From NCBI GenBank assembly GCA_017447865.1, contig JAFSMO010000027.1, positions 1 to 64,000 on the forward strand: 64,000 nucleotides of DNA. Reading direction: 5' to 3'. Position numbers and translations under genes: made by a program. This DNA comes from Thermoguttaceae bacterium. GTDB lineage: Bacteria > Planctomycetota > Planctomycetia > Pirellulales > Thermoguttaceae. This document shows, one piece after another, positions 23,857-30,534 of the stretch. The notes below the pieces were generated by a model. That model did no database searches. It was not told the origin of the DNA and saw only the letters and a list, made by a program, of their open reading frames with translations. The first letter of the stretch is position 1. Each line of letters opens with the position of its first letter.

Positions 23857-24273
23857 TCAGGACGGATTTTCCTCACTTTTGAACCCAATATTATTAATGT
23901 ACTCAAGGCGTTCTTCCACGGTTTCGTGAATCTTGTGGCAAACTCCCTGAAAATTTTTATCTATTTCGTCATTGGAAAACCGAAGGACCAAAAGGCCATA
24001 ATTCTCCAGTACTTCCGAGCGTACCCGGTCTTCTTCCTGTGCTTCCAGGTAGGTATGTTGAATACCATCGAGTTCCACAATTAATTTTGCAGAACTACAG
24101 TAAAAGTCCGCGATGTAATGGTCTATAATTCGTTGACGATAAAATTTAACGGGGTACTTTTTCAAAAAATCATGCCACAGGTGACGCTCAAACCGGGTCA
24201 TGTCCCGCCGTAACTGACGAGCGTAGGACTTAAACGCTGAATTGTAACCGGTAAAACGGTTGCTGTTTTCCAT
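23857..24273 (-). CDS. DUF559 endonuclease-like protein
   Basis: This 138-aa protein is a full DUF559 (PF04480) domain: ARQLRRDMTRFERHLWHDFL, FYRQRIIDHYIADFYC, the nuclease-like KLIVELDGIQH and RVRSEVLENYGLLVLRFSNDE. DUF559 is related to Vsr/PD-(D/E)XK nucleases; D and E of ELDG and the following residues are present, so it may cut DNA, but its biological role is not established. It has no obvious partner. The gene sits between two copies of the CCTCCCC palindromic repeat, within a run of PEP-CTERM genes, and its composition is more AT-rich than theirs, suggesting it is a mobile insertion. Confidence 0.85.
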   Translation of the reverse strand: MENSNRFTGYNSAFKSYARQLRRDMTRFERHLWHDFLKKYPVKFYRQRIIDHYIADFYCSSAKLIVELDGIQHTYLEAQEEDRVRSEVLENYGLLVLRFSNDEIDKNFQGVCHKIHETVEERLEYINNIGFKSEENPS

Positions 24274-24290
24274 GATTTTTTAATTCCGGC

Positions 24291-24422
24291 TCATCTGAAA
24301 GGGGGGCTGCCGAGCGCAGCGAGGCTGGGGGGTTCCGGCAGCGGGATGGGTTTTCCCCGGTTTCAGAACCCCTCCACCGCCTTTCGGCGGTCCCCCTCCC
24401 CTTTCAGGGGAGGCTTTTTTAC
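24291..24422. repeat. CCTCCCC-family palindromic repeat, tail-to-tail pair
   Basis: A forward unit (about 24291-24335) and a reverse unit (about 24364-24422) are arranged as at 22081-22210. The reverse unit has CCGCC-TTT-CGGCGG in the middle and ends AGGGGAGGCTTTTTT, immediately at the stop codon of the second PEP-CTERM gene. Confidence 0.85.
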
Positions 24423-26263
24423 GCGCGTTTTTTGAGTCTCAAGGCTCCCAGACCGAACAAACCGCCGAGCAGGAGCAGCCACGTCGCCGGTTCCGGGACG
24501 TAGTGGAACGAAATCATCTGAATGTTATCCAGACCGACCCAGCCCCAGTTGGTGTTTCGATTGTCGTAAATCTGGAAGTAGGCGTCCGCGCCGCGCAGTT
24601 CGGAGACGTTCCAGAGCTGGTACTCGAACGCGTTGTCCGAGGAGGAGCGGTTCGCGGTGAAGAGCTTCTCGAAAACGTCGTCGCCCTCCTGGTCCACCCA
24701 GAGCTGGAACTCAACGTCATTGGTGCCGTTGTTCAGGCTCGCCGCGCCGCCGTCGATGAGGAATTCGATCACGTCCCCGGTGATTTTGAACGTTTCGCTG
24801 CGAAGTGTACCGACCGTCGCGTCCCACGAGTTGCCGTTCGCGGTCATGAAATTGCCGCCGACGTAGTAGTTGCAGGTCCCCGGAGCGCCGAGGCGGAAAT
24901 TCGTGATGGCGTCCAGCCGATTGCCGTTCGCGTCCACCTCGAACCAGTTGGAGGTGAATTCGTCCATGGAGTCAAAGGTCCAGGACTTTGTGACGGATGT
25001 TTGGAGCAGGGTGCCCGTTTCGGCCGTTCCGAGCGGAACGAAAACGCTTTTCAGCGCGGTCATGCCCCAGGACGTGGTGGCAAAGTCCACGACCGTCGGA
25101 ACGAGCGTGTGACCGGCCAGGCCCTCAAGACTGATGGTCTGCGTTTCGATCGCGGTCCCGTTCTGGTCCTTCGACGAGCAGCGGTACGTGTCGAGGAGGA
25201 ATTTCCCCTGATCCACGTCGTAAAGGATGAAGCCCGCGACGTTCGCCAGCGACTGGACGTTCGTCGTGCCGGTTTCTGTCGTGGGAGCCACGAAATGTGC
25301 GGCAGTCCCGTCGCTGTTGAGCAGACCGCCGCCGCTGATCTGGATCGAGATCGATTTGGTGTCGTCCGCGACTTTGAACGCTTCGCCCCACAGAACGCCC
25401 GTAAACGTGTCGTTGCTCTGGTTATAGACGTTCGATGAACGGTTCAGGTTCGTGGCGACGCTCCCTTCGCTTCCGCTTCGGTTGCCGGTGAACATCTGCT
25501 TGCCGTTGGAGGCGATCCAGCCGTCCGCGCCGCCATTCACGCCGATCAGTTCCTGAGTGTTTTTGAACGTGAGGGTCATCCCGCCGTAATCCCGCGTCAT
25601 GGCTTTAAGGTCGCTGGCGGAGAGAGCCGTGTCGTAGATCTGGAATTCGGCGATCCCGCCGCGGTAGGAGTTCCCCAGCGCGTTCCAGTAACCGACCCGC
25701 AAATTGCCCGTGCCGGTGTTCAGGGCGACCGTGTTGGAGCCGGTCTCGATGCCGTTGTAGTAAATGTGGGAGGTCGTGCCGTCGTAGGTCAAGGCCACGA
25801 GCGCCCAGTCGTACGTCGTCGGGTACGGGGCCGTCGTGTTGTAGTCGCCATTCCAGTGCTGACCCATGAGAATGTCCGCGCCGTTAACTTTGATCGTGAA
25901 ATCCTGGTAGTCGGCCGTATTCCCGACCGTCCAGAGGGAGTAGTTTCCCGTCTGGTCGCTCTTGATGATGGCCATGACCGTTTTGGGCTTCGCGCCTTCG
26001 ATGTTGAACGCGGTGGTCGACGTGTCGGTCGAGACGTAGTTCGTGCCGTCGAGCTTGATTGCCTTGATGTCGCCGATGCCGGTTTCGACGTAAACCGGGG
26101 CGTCGCCCTCCTGGTCATAGAACGAAAGGCCTGAGACCGTAGCGGTGCCGAGGTTCACGATGGAATCGTCGTTGAACGTGATGTGGACCTTCGGCTCCTG
26201 CGCGGCCACAAATGCGGAGCAGATCAGGGTGAGGAATAAAATGGAAACGATGCGGTGAAACAT
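24419..26263 (-). CDS. PEP-CTERM protein with LamG-like domain
   Basis: This 614-aa exported protein has a signal peptide (VSILFLTLICSAFVAAQ). An N-terminal LamG/concanavalin-like domain follows (~22-215, ending GGIAEFQIYDTALSASDLKAM), then a beta-rich middle and a second beta-sandwich (~440-580) with NNGTNDVEFQLWVDQEGDD. It ends in the PEP-CTERM tail VPEPATWLLLLGGLFGLGA with basic RLKKRA. It is a paralogue in layout of the gene at 22197-23774 and would be processed by the same exosortase. The substrate is unknown; surface carbohydrate binding is the likely role. A consensus promoter (TTGACA, 16 bases, TAAAAT) lies upstream. Confidence 0.85.
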   Translation of the reverse strand: MFHRIVSILFLTLICSAFVAAQEPKVHITFNDDSIVNLGTATVSGLSFYDQEGDAPVYVETGIGDIKAIKLDGTNYVSTDTSTTAFNIEGAKPKTVMAIIKSDQTGNYSLWTVGNTADYQDFTIKVNGADILMGQHWNGDYNTTAPYPTTYDWALVALTYDGTTSHIYYNGIETGSNTVALNTGTGNLRVGYWNALGNSYRGGIAEFQIYDTALSASDLKAMTRDYGGMTLTFKNTQELIGVNGGADGWIASNGKQMFTGNRSGSEGSVATNLNRSSNVYNQSNDTFTGVLWGEAFKVADDTKSISIQISGGGLLNSDGTAAHFVAPTTETGTTNVQSLANVAGFILYDVDQGKFLLDTYRCSSKDQNGTAIETQTISLEGLAGHTLVPTVVDFATTSWGMTALKSVFVPLGTAETGTLLQTSVTKSWTFDSMDEFTSNWFEVDANGNRLDAITNFRLGAPGTCNYYVGGNFMTANGNSWDATVGTLRSETFKITGDVIEFLIDGGAASLNNGTNDVEFQLWVDQEGDDVFEKLFTANRSSSDNAFEYQLWNVSELRGADAYFQIYDNRNTNWGWVGLDNIQMISFHYVPEPATWLLLLGGLFGLGALRLKKRA

Positions 26264-26287
26264 TTTAGTAATTAAAAAAATAAAAGG

Positions 26288-26314
26288 GTTTAACCCCCCT
26301 CTCTTTAGGGAGGC
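26288..26314. repeat. degenerate CCTCCCC-family fragment
   Basis: AACCCCCCTCTCTTTAGGGA followed by GGC resembles the reverse unit of the 22-24 kb repeats with the middle hairpin lost. It lies in the leader of the second PEP-CTERM gene. Confidence 0.45.
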
Positions 26315-26331
26315 AATTCTTCTGAATATTT

Positions 26332-26359
26332 ATTTTACGTCATTCCTTTTAAATGTCAA
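26332..26359 (-). promoter_or_regulatory. promoter of the second PEP-CTERM gene
   Basis: On the minus strand a perfect TTGACA (26354-26359) and TAAAAT (26332-26337) are 16 bases apart, ~70 bases before the start codon at 26263. Confidence 0.7.
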
Positions 26360-26409
26360 CAAAAATATTTAAAATTTCCCAAAAAACCGGAAAATAATTT
26401 CCCCGCCCC

Positions 26410-26471
26410 TTGATTTTCAGAGGGAAGGGGGTAAAATGAACGTTTGTACTCACCAAACGGCTGTCGTTTGG
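26410..26471 (+). promoter_or_regulatory. promoter and leader hairpin of the Tat-exported Cys protein
   Basis: TTGATT (26410-26415) and TAAAAT (26432-26437) are 16 bases apart. In the leader, CCAAACG (26453-26459) pairs with CGTTTGG (26465-26471) around a 5-base loop, ~37 bases before the ATG. Confidence 0.6.
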
Positions 26472-26507
26472 CAAAATTCAACCTCACTCAATCCAAAGGA
26501 ATCCCTC

Positions 26508-27143
26508 ATGAATACGAAAATTTCCCGCCGCACCGCCCTGGCTGGTGGTTTTGGTCTCGCCATGGCCGGCTTCATGGCCGACGTCGCTGCCGCTGCTGAA
26601 GCCGCTCCGGAAAAGTGCTGGAAGTACGTGAAACTCGACCCGGCCAAAGTCGCTCAGGCCGCCTACGACGCTTTCGGAGCGAACGGCTGCATGTACGGTG
26701 CGGTCAAAGGCGCCATTTCCGTCTTTGCCGAAACGACCACCTGCCCGAACGACAAAGCGGCAGCCCAGAGCTTCCCGTTCTTCGCGTTCCGCTACGGCCG
26801 CGGTGGCTGCGCCAAACTGAAAGAGATCTGCGGTGCGATCAACGGGGCCGTCCTCTTTATGAGCTGCTTCGTGGAAGACTTTGCCGAAATTCCGGCCCTG
26901 GCGAAGAAACTGGCTGACTGGGCCGCCGAGACGGAACTTCCGACGTTCGTCCCGGCCGACGACAAGTACCCGGACTTCCTGAAAGTGAAGGCGGGCGGGA
27001 TCACCTGCGCCGTCATGGGAAAAGCCTGGATGAGCGCCGCGACTGACGAGCAGAAGAAAATCGTCGGCGAACGCTGCAAACGCCACACGGCGTCCATCAT
27101 GGGGAAGGCCGTTGAAATACTCAATGAGTTTTACGCAGGCTAA
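26508..27143 (+). CDS. Tat-exported C_GCAxxG_C_C-type redox protein
   Basis: This 211-aa protein starts MNTKISRRTALAGGFGLAMAG, a twin-arginine signal (S-R-R-x-x-L) cleaved after ~VAAAAEA, so it is exported folded, probably with a cofactor. The mature part has a family-like set of cysteines: GCMYGAVKGA, TTCPND, GGCAKLKEICGAINGAVLFMSC, GITCAVMG and RCKRH. This resembles the C_GCAxxG_C_C putative redox-active family; the metal or disulfide role is unproven. AAGGA precedes the ATG; the frame opens 24 codons earlier but those lie in the leader. Its stop codon TAA is the first word of the palindromic repeat that follows. The glycyl radical enzyme gene lies 176 bases downstream with its own promoter. 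Confidence 0.85.
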   Translation: MNTKISRRTALAGGFGLAMAGFMADVAAAAEAAPEKCWKYVKLDPAKVAQAAYDAFGANGCMYGAVKGAISVFAETTTCPNDKAAAQSFPFFAFRYGRGGCAKLKEICGAINGAVLFMSCFVEDFAEIPALAKKLADWAAETELPTFVPADDKYPDFLKVKAGGITCAVMGKAWMSAATDEQKKIVGERCKRHTASIMGKAVEILNEFYAG

Positions 27144-27232
27144 CGAATAATGAATAACGAATAACGAATAATGAGGAGAAAGAGTTCGCCCCTCTCCATT
27201 TCATTATTCGTTATTCGTTCTTCATTATTCAT
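27141..27232. repeat. AACGAATAATG word palindrome
   Basis: The left arm (about 27141-27174) repeats AACGAATAATG/AATAACG; the right arm (about 27199-27232) is its inverse (CATTATTCGTT words). The left arm begins with the TAA stop codon of the preceding gene. Confidence 0.85.
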
Positions 27233-27248
27233 TCTCTTCCGCTCCCCC

Positions 27249-27276
27249 TTCCAATTTTCAAAAAATCAGCTATAAT
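27249..27276 (+). promoter_or_regulatory. promoter of the glycyl radical enzyme gene
   Basis: TATAAT (27271-27276) is a perfect -10 box; the -35 partner TTCCAA (27249-27254) is 16 bases upstream and weaker. Confidence 0.5.
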
Positions 27277-27319
27277 GTTTTAAAACGTTAAAAAGTACCA
27301 AACTCAACCGAGGTGAAGT

Positions 27320-29389
27320 ATGACGCCGCACATTGAATCTCTGAAAAAGTATCTGCTCGAACGGAAGCATTTCCAGTTTCGCCGCACCGTGGATTGGGAC
27401 GCGCTCCTTCCGCAGTGGGACATCGACCGCGACAAACAGGCGGCCAATGTCCTGAAAACCGTGCTGGCCGAGGAAGCCAAGCACCCGGTTTTCCTCCCGA
27501 ACGAACGGATCGTTCTCACCCGCACGTGCGCCAATCTGCCGGAACGGTACCCGGACGAAGTGATGGAGCGCCTGCGCAAAGAGGCCTACTTCCACGAGAA
27601 GGGCGTCGTGTTCAACCTCAGCCCGAATTTTGAGGACGCGATCTCGACCGGTCTGGACGCGAAACGGGCCGAGGCCGTGGCTCGCCGCGAGCGGGCGATC
27701 GCTGAAAACGACGGCGGCACGGTCGAGTTCCTCGACGCGGTCCTGAGCGGCATTGACGCGATCTACGGCCTGGTGGACGCCTACGCCGAGGAGGCCCGGA
27801 AGCAGGGGCTGATCGAGATTTGGTCCATGCTGACGAACATTCCGCGCAAACCGGCCCGGAATTTCCATGAGGCGCTGCAGTTTTTGCGGATTTTGCACTA
27901 CACACTCTGGTGCGAGGGCGCGTACCATAACGGAGTCGGGCGCTTCGACCAGTACATGTACCCGTACCTGATCGCGGACCTGGAAAAAGGGATCATGACG
28001 CGCGAAACGGCATTCGAGCTGCTCGAAGAATTCTTCCTGACGTTCAACCGCGACTCGGACCTTTACGTTGGCGTCCAGCAGGGCGATAACGGCCAGAGCA
28101 TGATGCTCGGCGGCTGCGACAAAGATGGGAACGACGCGACGAATCTCCTCACGATCCTCTGCCTGGACGCATCCCGCGAGCTGAAACTCATCGACCCGAA
28201 AATCAACCTCCGCGTCTCGAAAAACACGCCGATCGAGATCCTCGAAAAAGCGACCGAGCTGACGAAGGAAGGGATCGGCTTCCCGCAGTACGCGAACGAT
28301 GACGTCGTGATCCCCGGACTGGTGCGCCTTGGTTACGAGCTGGAAGACGCTCGGCAGTACGCGGTCGCCGCCTGCTGGGAATTCATCATCCCGGGCATCG
28401 CGATGGACATTCCGAACATTGCGGCCGTTTCGTTCCCCGCCGTCGTGAACAACGTGATGCGCTCCGACGCGGGCAAAGCCGCCGACTCGTTCGAGTCGTT
28501 CCTGCAGGTCGTTCGTGAAGAGCTTTTCGCGCAGGCGGACCAGATCGCCGCGTCGCTGGAGCGGGTCGATATGCTGCCGTGCCCGATGGTTTCGATGCTC
28601 TGCAAAGGACGCATCGAGCTGGGCCGCGATATGTGCTGGGGCGCGAAGTACAATAATTTCGGGATCCACGGCACCGGACTGGCTCCGGCCGTTGATTCCC
28701 TCGAATCGATCAAGAGGCTCGTTTACGAAGAAAAGTCCTACACGCTGGACCAGCTCACGAAGATCGCCGACTCCGACTTTGAAGGCGAAGAAACCCTTCT
28801 GGCGCACGTGCGGCATGATTTTCCGAAGTTCGGGAACGACGTGGATGAAGTCGATCAGATCGCGGTCCGGCTTCTCGCCGATTTTGCCGACTCCTGGGAA
28901 AATCGGGTGAACTGCCGCGGCGGGATCTACCGTGCCGGGACGGGGTCCGCCATGTACTACATCTGGCACGCCAACGAACTGCCGGCCACGCTGGACGGCC
29001 GACTGGCGAAGACGCCGTTCCCCGCCAACTACGCGCCGAGCCTGGACGTTCAGGTCGCCGGGCCGATCTCGGTGGTGAAATCCTTCACGAAACCGGATCT
29101 TTCCCGCGTGATCAACGGCGGGCCGCTCACGATCGAGATCCACGACAGCGTGTTCCGTCATGAGGATGGAGTGAAGAAAGTCGCGCAGGTCGTGAAACTC
29201 TTCATCGACCGCGGCGGGCATCAGCTCCAGATCAATACGATCAACCGGGACCAGCTCCTCGACGCGCAGGCGCATCCGGAAAAGTACCGCCAGCTCATCG
29301 TTCGCGTCTGGGGCTGGAGCGGGTACTTCGTCGAACTGGACCGCCCGTACCAGGACCAGATCATTCGCCGGGCGGAAATGCTGGTTTGA
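27320..29389 (+). CDS. glycyl radical enzyme, PFL-like (substrate unknown)
   Basis: This 689-aa protein is an oxygen-sensitive radical enzyme of the pyruvate formate-lyase superfamily. The glycyl radical loop is V-R-V-W-G-W-S-G-Y-F at 661-670, with Gly665 as the likely radical site. The thiyl Cys is Cys352 in AACWEF, with Glu354 two residues later, a C-x-E arrangement as in glycerol/diol dehydratases and decarboxylases rather than the Cys-Cys of true PFL. Other blocks fit the barrel: NFHEALQFLRILHYTLWCEG, GVGRFDQYMYPYL and LLTILCLDAS. It is shorter than PFL (~760). No radical-SAM activating enzyme is adjacent, which is unusual. Substrate cannot be told from the sequence. It implies an anaerobic lifestyle. 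Confidence 0.85.
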   Translation: MTPHIESLKKYLLERKHFQFRRTVDWDALLPQWDIDRDKQAANVLKTVLAEEAKHPVFLPNERIVLTRTCANLPERYPDEVMERLRKEAYFHEKGVVFNLSPNFEDAISTGLDAKRAEAVARRERAIAENDGGTVEFLDAVLSGIDAIYGLVDAYAEEARKQGLIEIWSMLTNIPRKPARNFHEALQFLRILHYTLWCEGAYHNGVGRFDQYMYPYLIADLEKGIMTRETAFELLEEFFLTFNRDSDLYVGVQQGDNGQSMMLGGCDKDGNDATNLLTILCLDASRELKLIDPKINLRVSKNTPIEILEKATELTKEGIGFPQYANDDVVIPGLVRLGYELEDARQYAVAACWEFIIPGIAMDIPNIAAVSFPAVVNNVMRSDAGKAADSFESFLQVVREELFAQADQIAASLERVDMLPCPMVSMLCKGRIELGRDMCWGAKYNNFGIHGTGLAPAVDSLESIKRLVYEEKSYTLDQLTKIADSDFEGEETLLAHVRHDFPKFGNDVDEVDQIAVRLLADFADSWENRVNCRGGIYRAGTGSAMYYIWHANELPATLDGRLAKTPFPANYAPSLDVQVAGPISVVKSFTKPDLSRVINGGPLTIEIHDSVFRHEDGVKKVAQVVKLFIDRGGHQLQINTINRDQLLDAQAHPEKYRQLIVRVWGWSGYFVELDRPYQDQIIRRAEMLV

Positions 29390-29419
29390 TCCGCGTTTTC
29401 CGGAAGCTGATCGCGTTTC

Positions 29420-30070
29420 CTAGAAACCGAACCGAAGCAGCGTGACGACCACGCCAACGACTTTCGGCTCGACGATATTAATTTGTTCGTGACCGATTCC
29501 GCAGGAGTAAAACTCCCATTTTTTGCTTTTGGGATTCCAAAGGCTTCGTACGATAAAAACCTCACTGGAGCCGTCTGTAATGCAGATCGGCTCTTCGTTT
29601 TTTAAAGTCCGGGTCAAGTGAAGCAGCAGGTAATCACCAGACCTGACGGTGTATTCGTCGAAAAGACTCTGATCAGAAAACTGAAGCAGAAAGCAGTCTT
29701 TCTGACCGTTCAGGTGAGGATTTCGCAACTTGATCGGCTCGTTCTCGGAAACGATCGTCAGACGGCAGTCGGAGATTTTGCCCAGAATGGGAATTTCCCG
29801 TTTTTCTTTTTGGGTCCCCGTAAGCAGGGTGATGGAGCGGGAGGAGTGATTGTTTCTTTGAATGTAGCCTTTTCGTTCCAGCGCATCGAGGTGGCATCGT
29901 ACCCCATTCAGGGAGGAAATTCCCAGCGCGGCGCTGATCTCGCGCAGACTTGGCACAATATTGGATTTCTGTACGTTGTGCTGAATGATTTCCAGCACTT
30001 GCCTCTGACGTGCAGTCAGTGAAGATTGGGGATTTTGGGAAGGTAAATGGATGTACTGCGGAATGTTCAT
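29420..30070 (-). CDS. LexA-like repressor lacking self-cleavage residues
   Basis: This 216-aa protein has a LexA-type winged-helix N-terminus (~17-75: SLTARQRQVLEII, VPSLREISAALGISS, LDALERKGYIQR) and an S24-like C-terminal fold (~95-215). In E. coli LexA, cleavage is at Ala-Gly after V-A, with catalytic Ser119 and Lys156. Here the cleavage region reads ILGKISDCRL (~95-104) with no Ala-Gly. Ser is kept (Ser135 in SDQSLFD), but the Lys position in the aligned EVFIVRSLW is Val174. It probably binds DNA and dimerises but cannot self-cleave, so it is unlikely to be an SOS switch. It is transcribed divergently from the short secA; helically phased TGTCAC-like words lie between them. Confidence 0.8.
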   Translation of the reverse strand: MNIPQYIHLPSQNPQSSLTARQRQVLEIIQHNVQKSNIVPSLREISAALGISSLNGVRCHLDALERKGYIQRNNHSSRSITLLTGTQKEKREIPILGKISDCRLTIVSENEPIKLRNPHLNGQKDCFLLQFSDQSLFDEYTVRSGDYLLLHLTRTLKNEEPICITDGSSEVFIVRSLWNPKSKKWEFYSCGIGHEQINIVEPKVVGVVVTLLRFGF

Positions 30071-30256
30071 GATGGTCTCGGAAAGTCCTTTATGAGAGGG
30101 AAATGGAAGATTGAACGAAATCAGGGCTCAAAATTTCTTTGAGCACTGAATCATACTCCAAAAATCGGTAAATGGCAAACATAAAATCGGAATAAATTAA
30201 TTTATGACGGGATTTTGAAAAAAGAACGAAATGAAAGAAAAAAACGCCCGGAATCG

Positions 30257-30296
30257 TTGTGACGTATTTTGTCACGCTGTGTCATATTCTGTCGCA
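30257..30296. promoter_or_regulatory. candidate operator: three TGTCAC-like words 10 bp apart
   Basis: TGTCAC (30270), TGTCAT (30280) and TGTCGC (30290) recur at exact 10-bp steps, one helical turn. The first also pairs with an upstream GTGAC to give GTGAC-N7-GTCAC (from 30259). The cluster lies ~190 bases upstream of the LexA-like gene and ~240 upstream of secA. It is a candidate site for the LexA-like repressor or another dimeric regulator. Confidence 0.45.
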
Positions 30297-30468
30297 AATC
30301 CCCGCTCGACTTTGACGCCTGGAACGATTCATGAGGATTTGACGGAAAGAGGGAGGGATTGAGATTAATTTGGAAATTTTTTGTGAATTTCCGTGAGATT
30401 CCGGGAATTCAGTGAGACAGGCTCGCGTTTTTCATCGGGGAATCCTGAAAATTTTTGCTCCCGGGGGG

Positions 30469-30496
30469 TTGAATTTCATCGAAAATATGCTAAACT
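30469..30496 (+). promoter_or_regulatory. promoter of the short secA
   Basis: TTGAAT (30469-30474) and TAAACT (30491-30496) are 16 bases apart, identical hexamers to the S-methyltransferase promoter. It lies ~40 bases before the ATG at 30535. Confidence 0.6.
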
Positions 30497-30534
30497 TTAA
30501 AATAGAAAAATTTAACGTTCACAGGGAGTTCAAA

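Larger units (their letters stand above)
30071..30534. other. divergent regulatory gap between the LexA-like gene and secA
   Basis: This 464-base gap holds the operator-like cluster at 30257-30296 and the secA promoter at 30469-30496. The rest is AT-rich with no supported gene; a 61-codon minus-strand frame (30090-30275) lacks a ribosome binding site. Confidence 0.6.

Noticed and set aside
27266..29275. Minus-strand frame of ~670 codons opposite the glycyl radical enzyme
   Set aside because: Shadow of a GC-rich gene. The plus strand has the radical Gly loop, active-site Cys, promoter and start.
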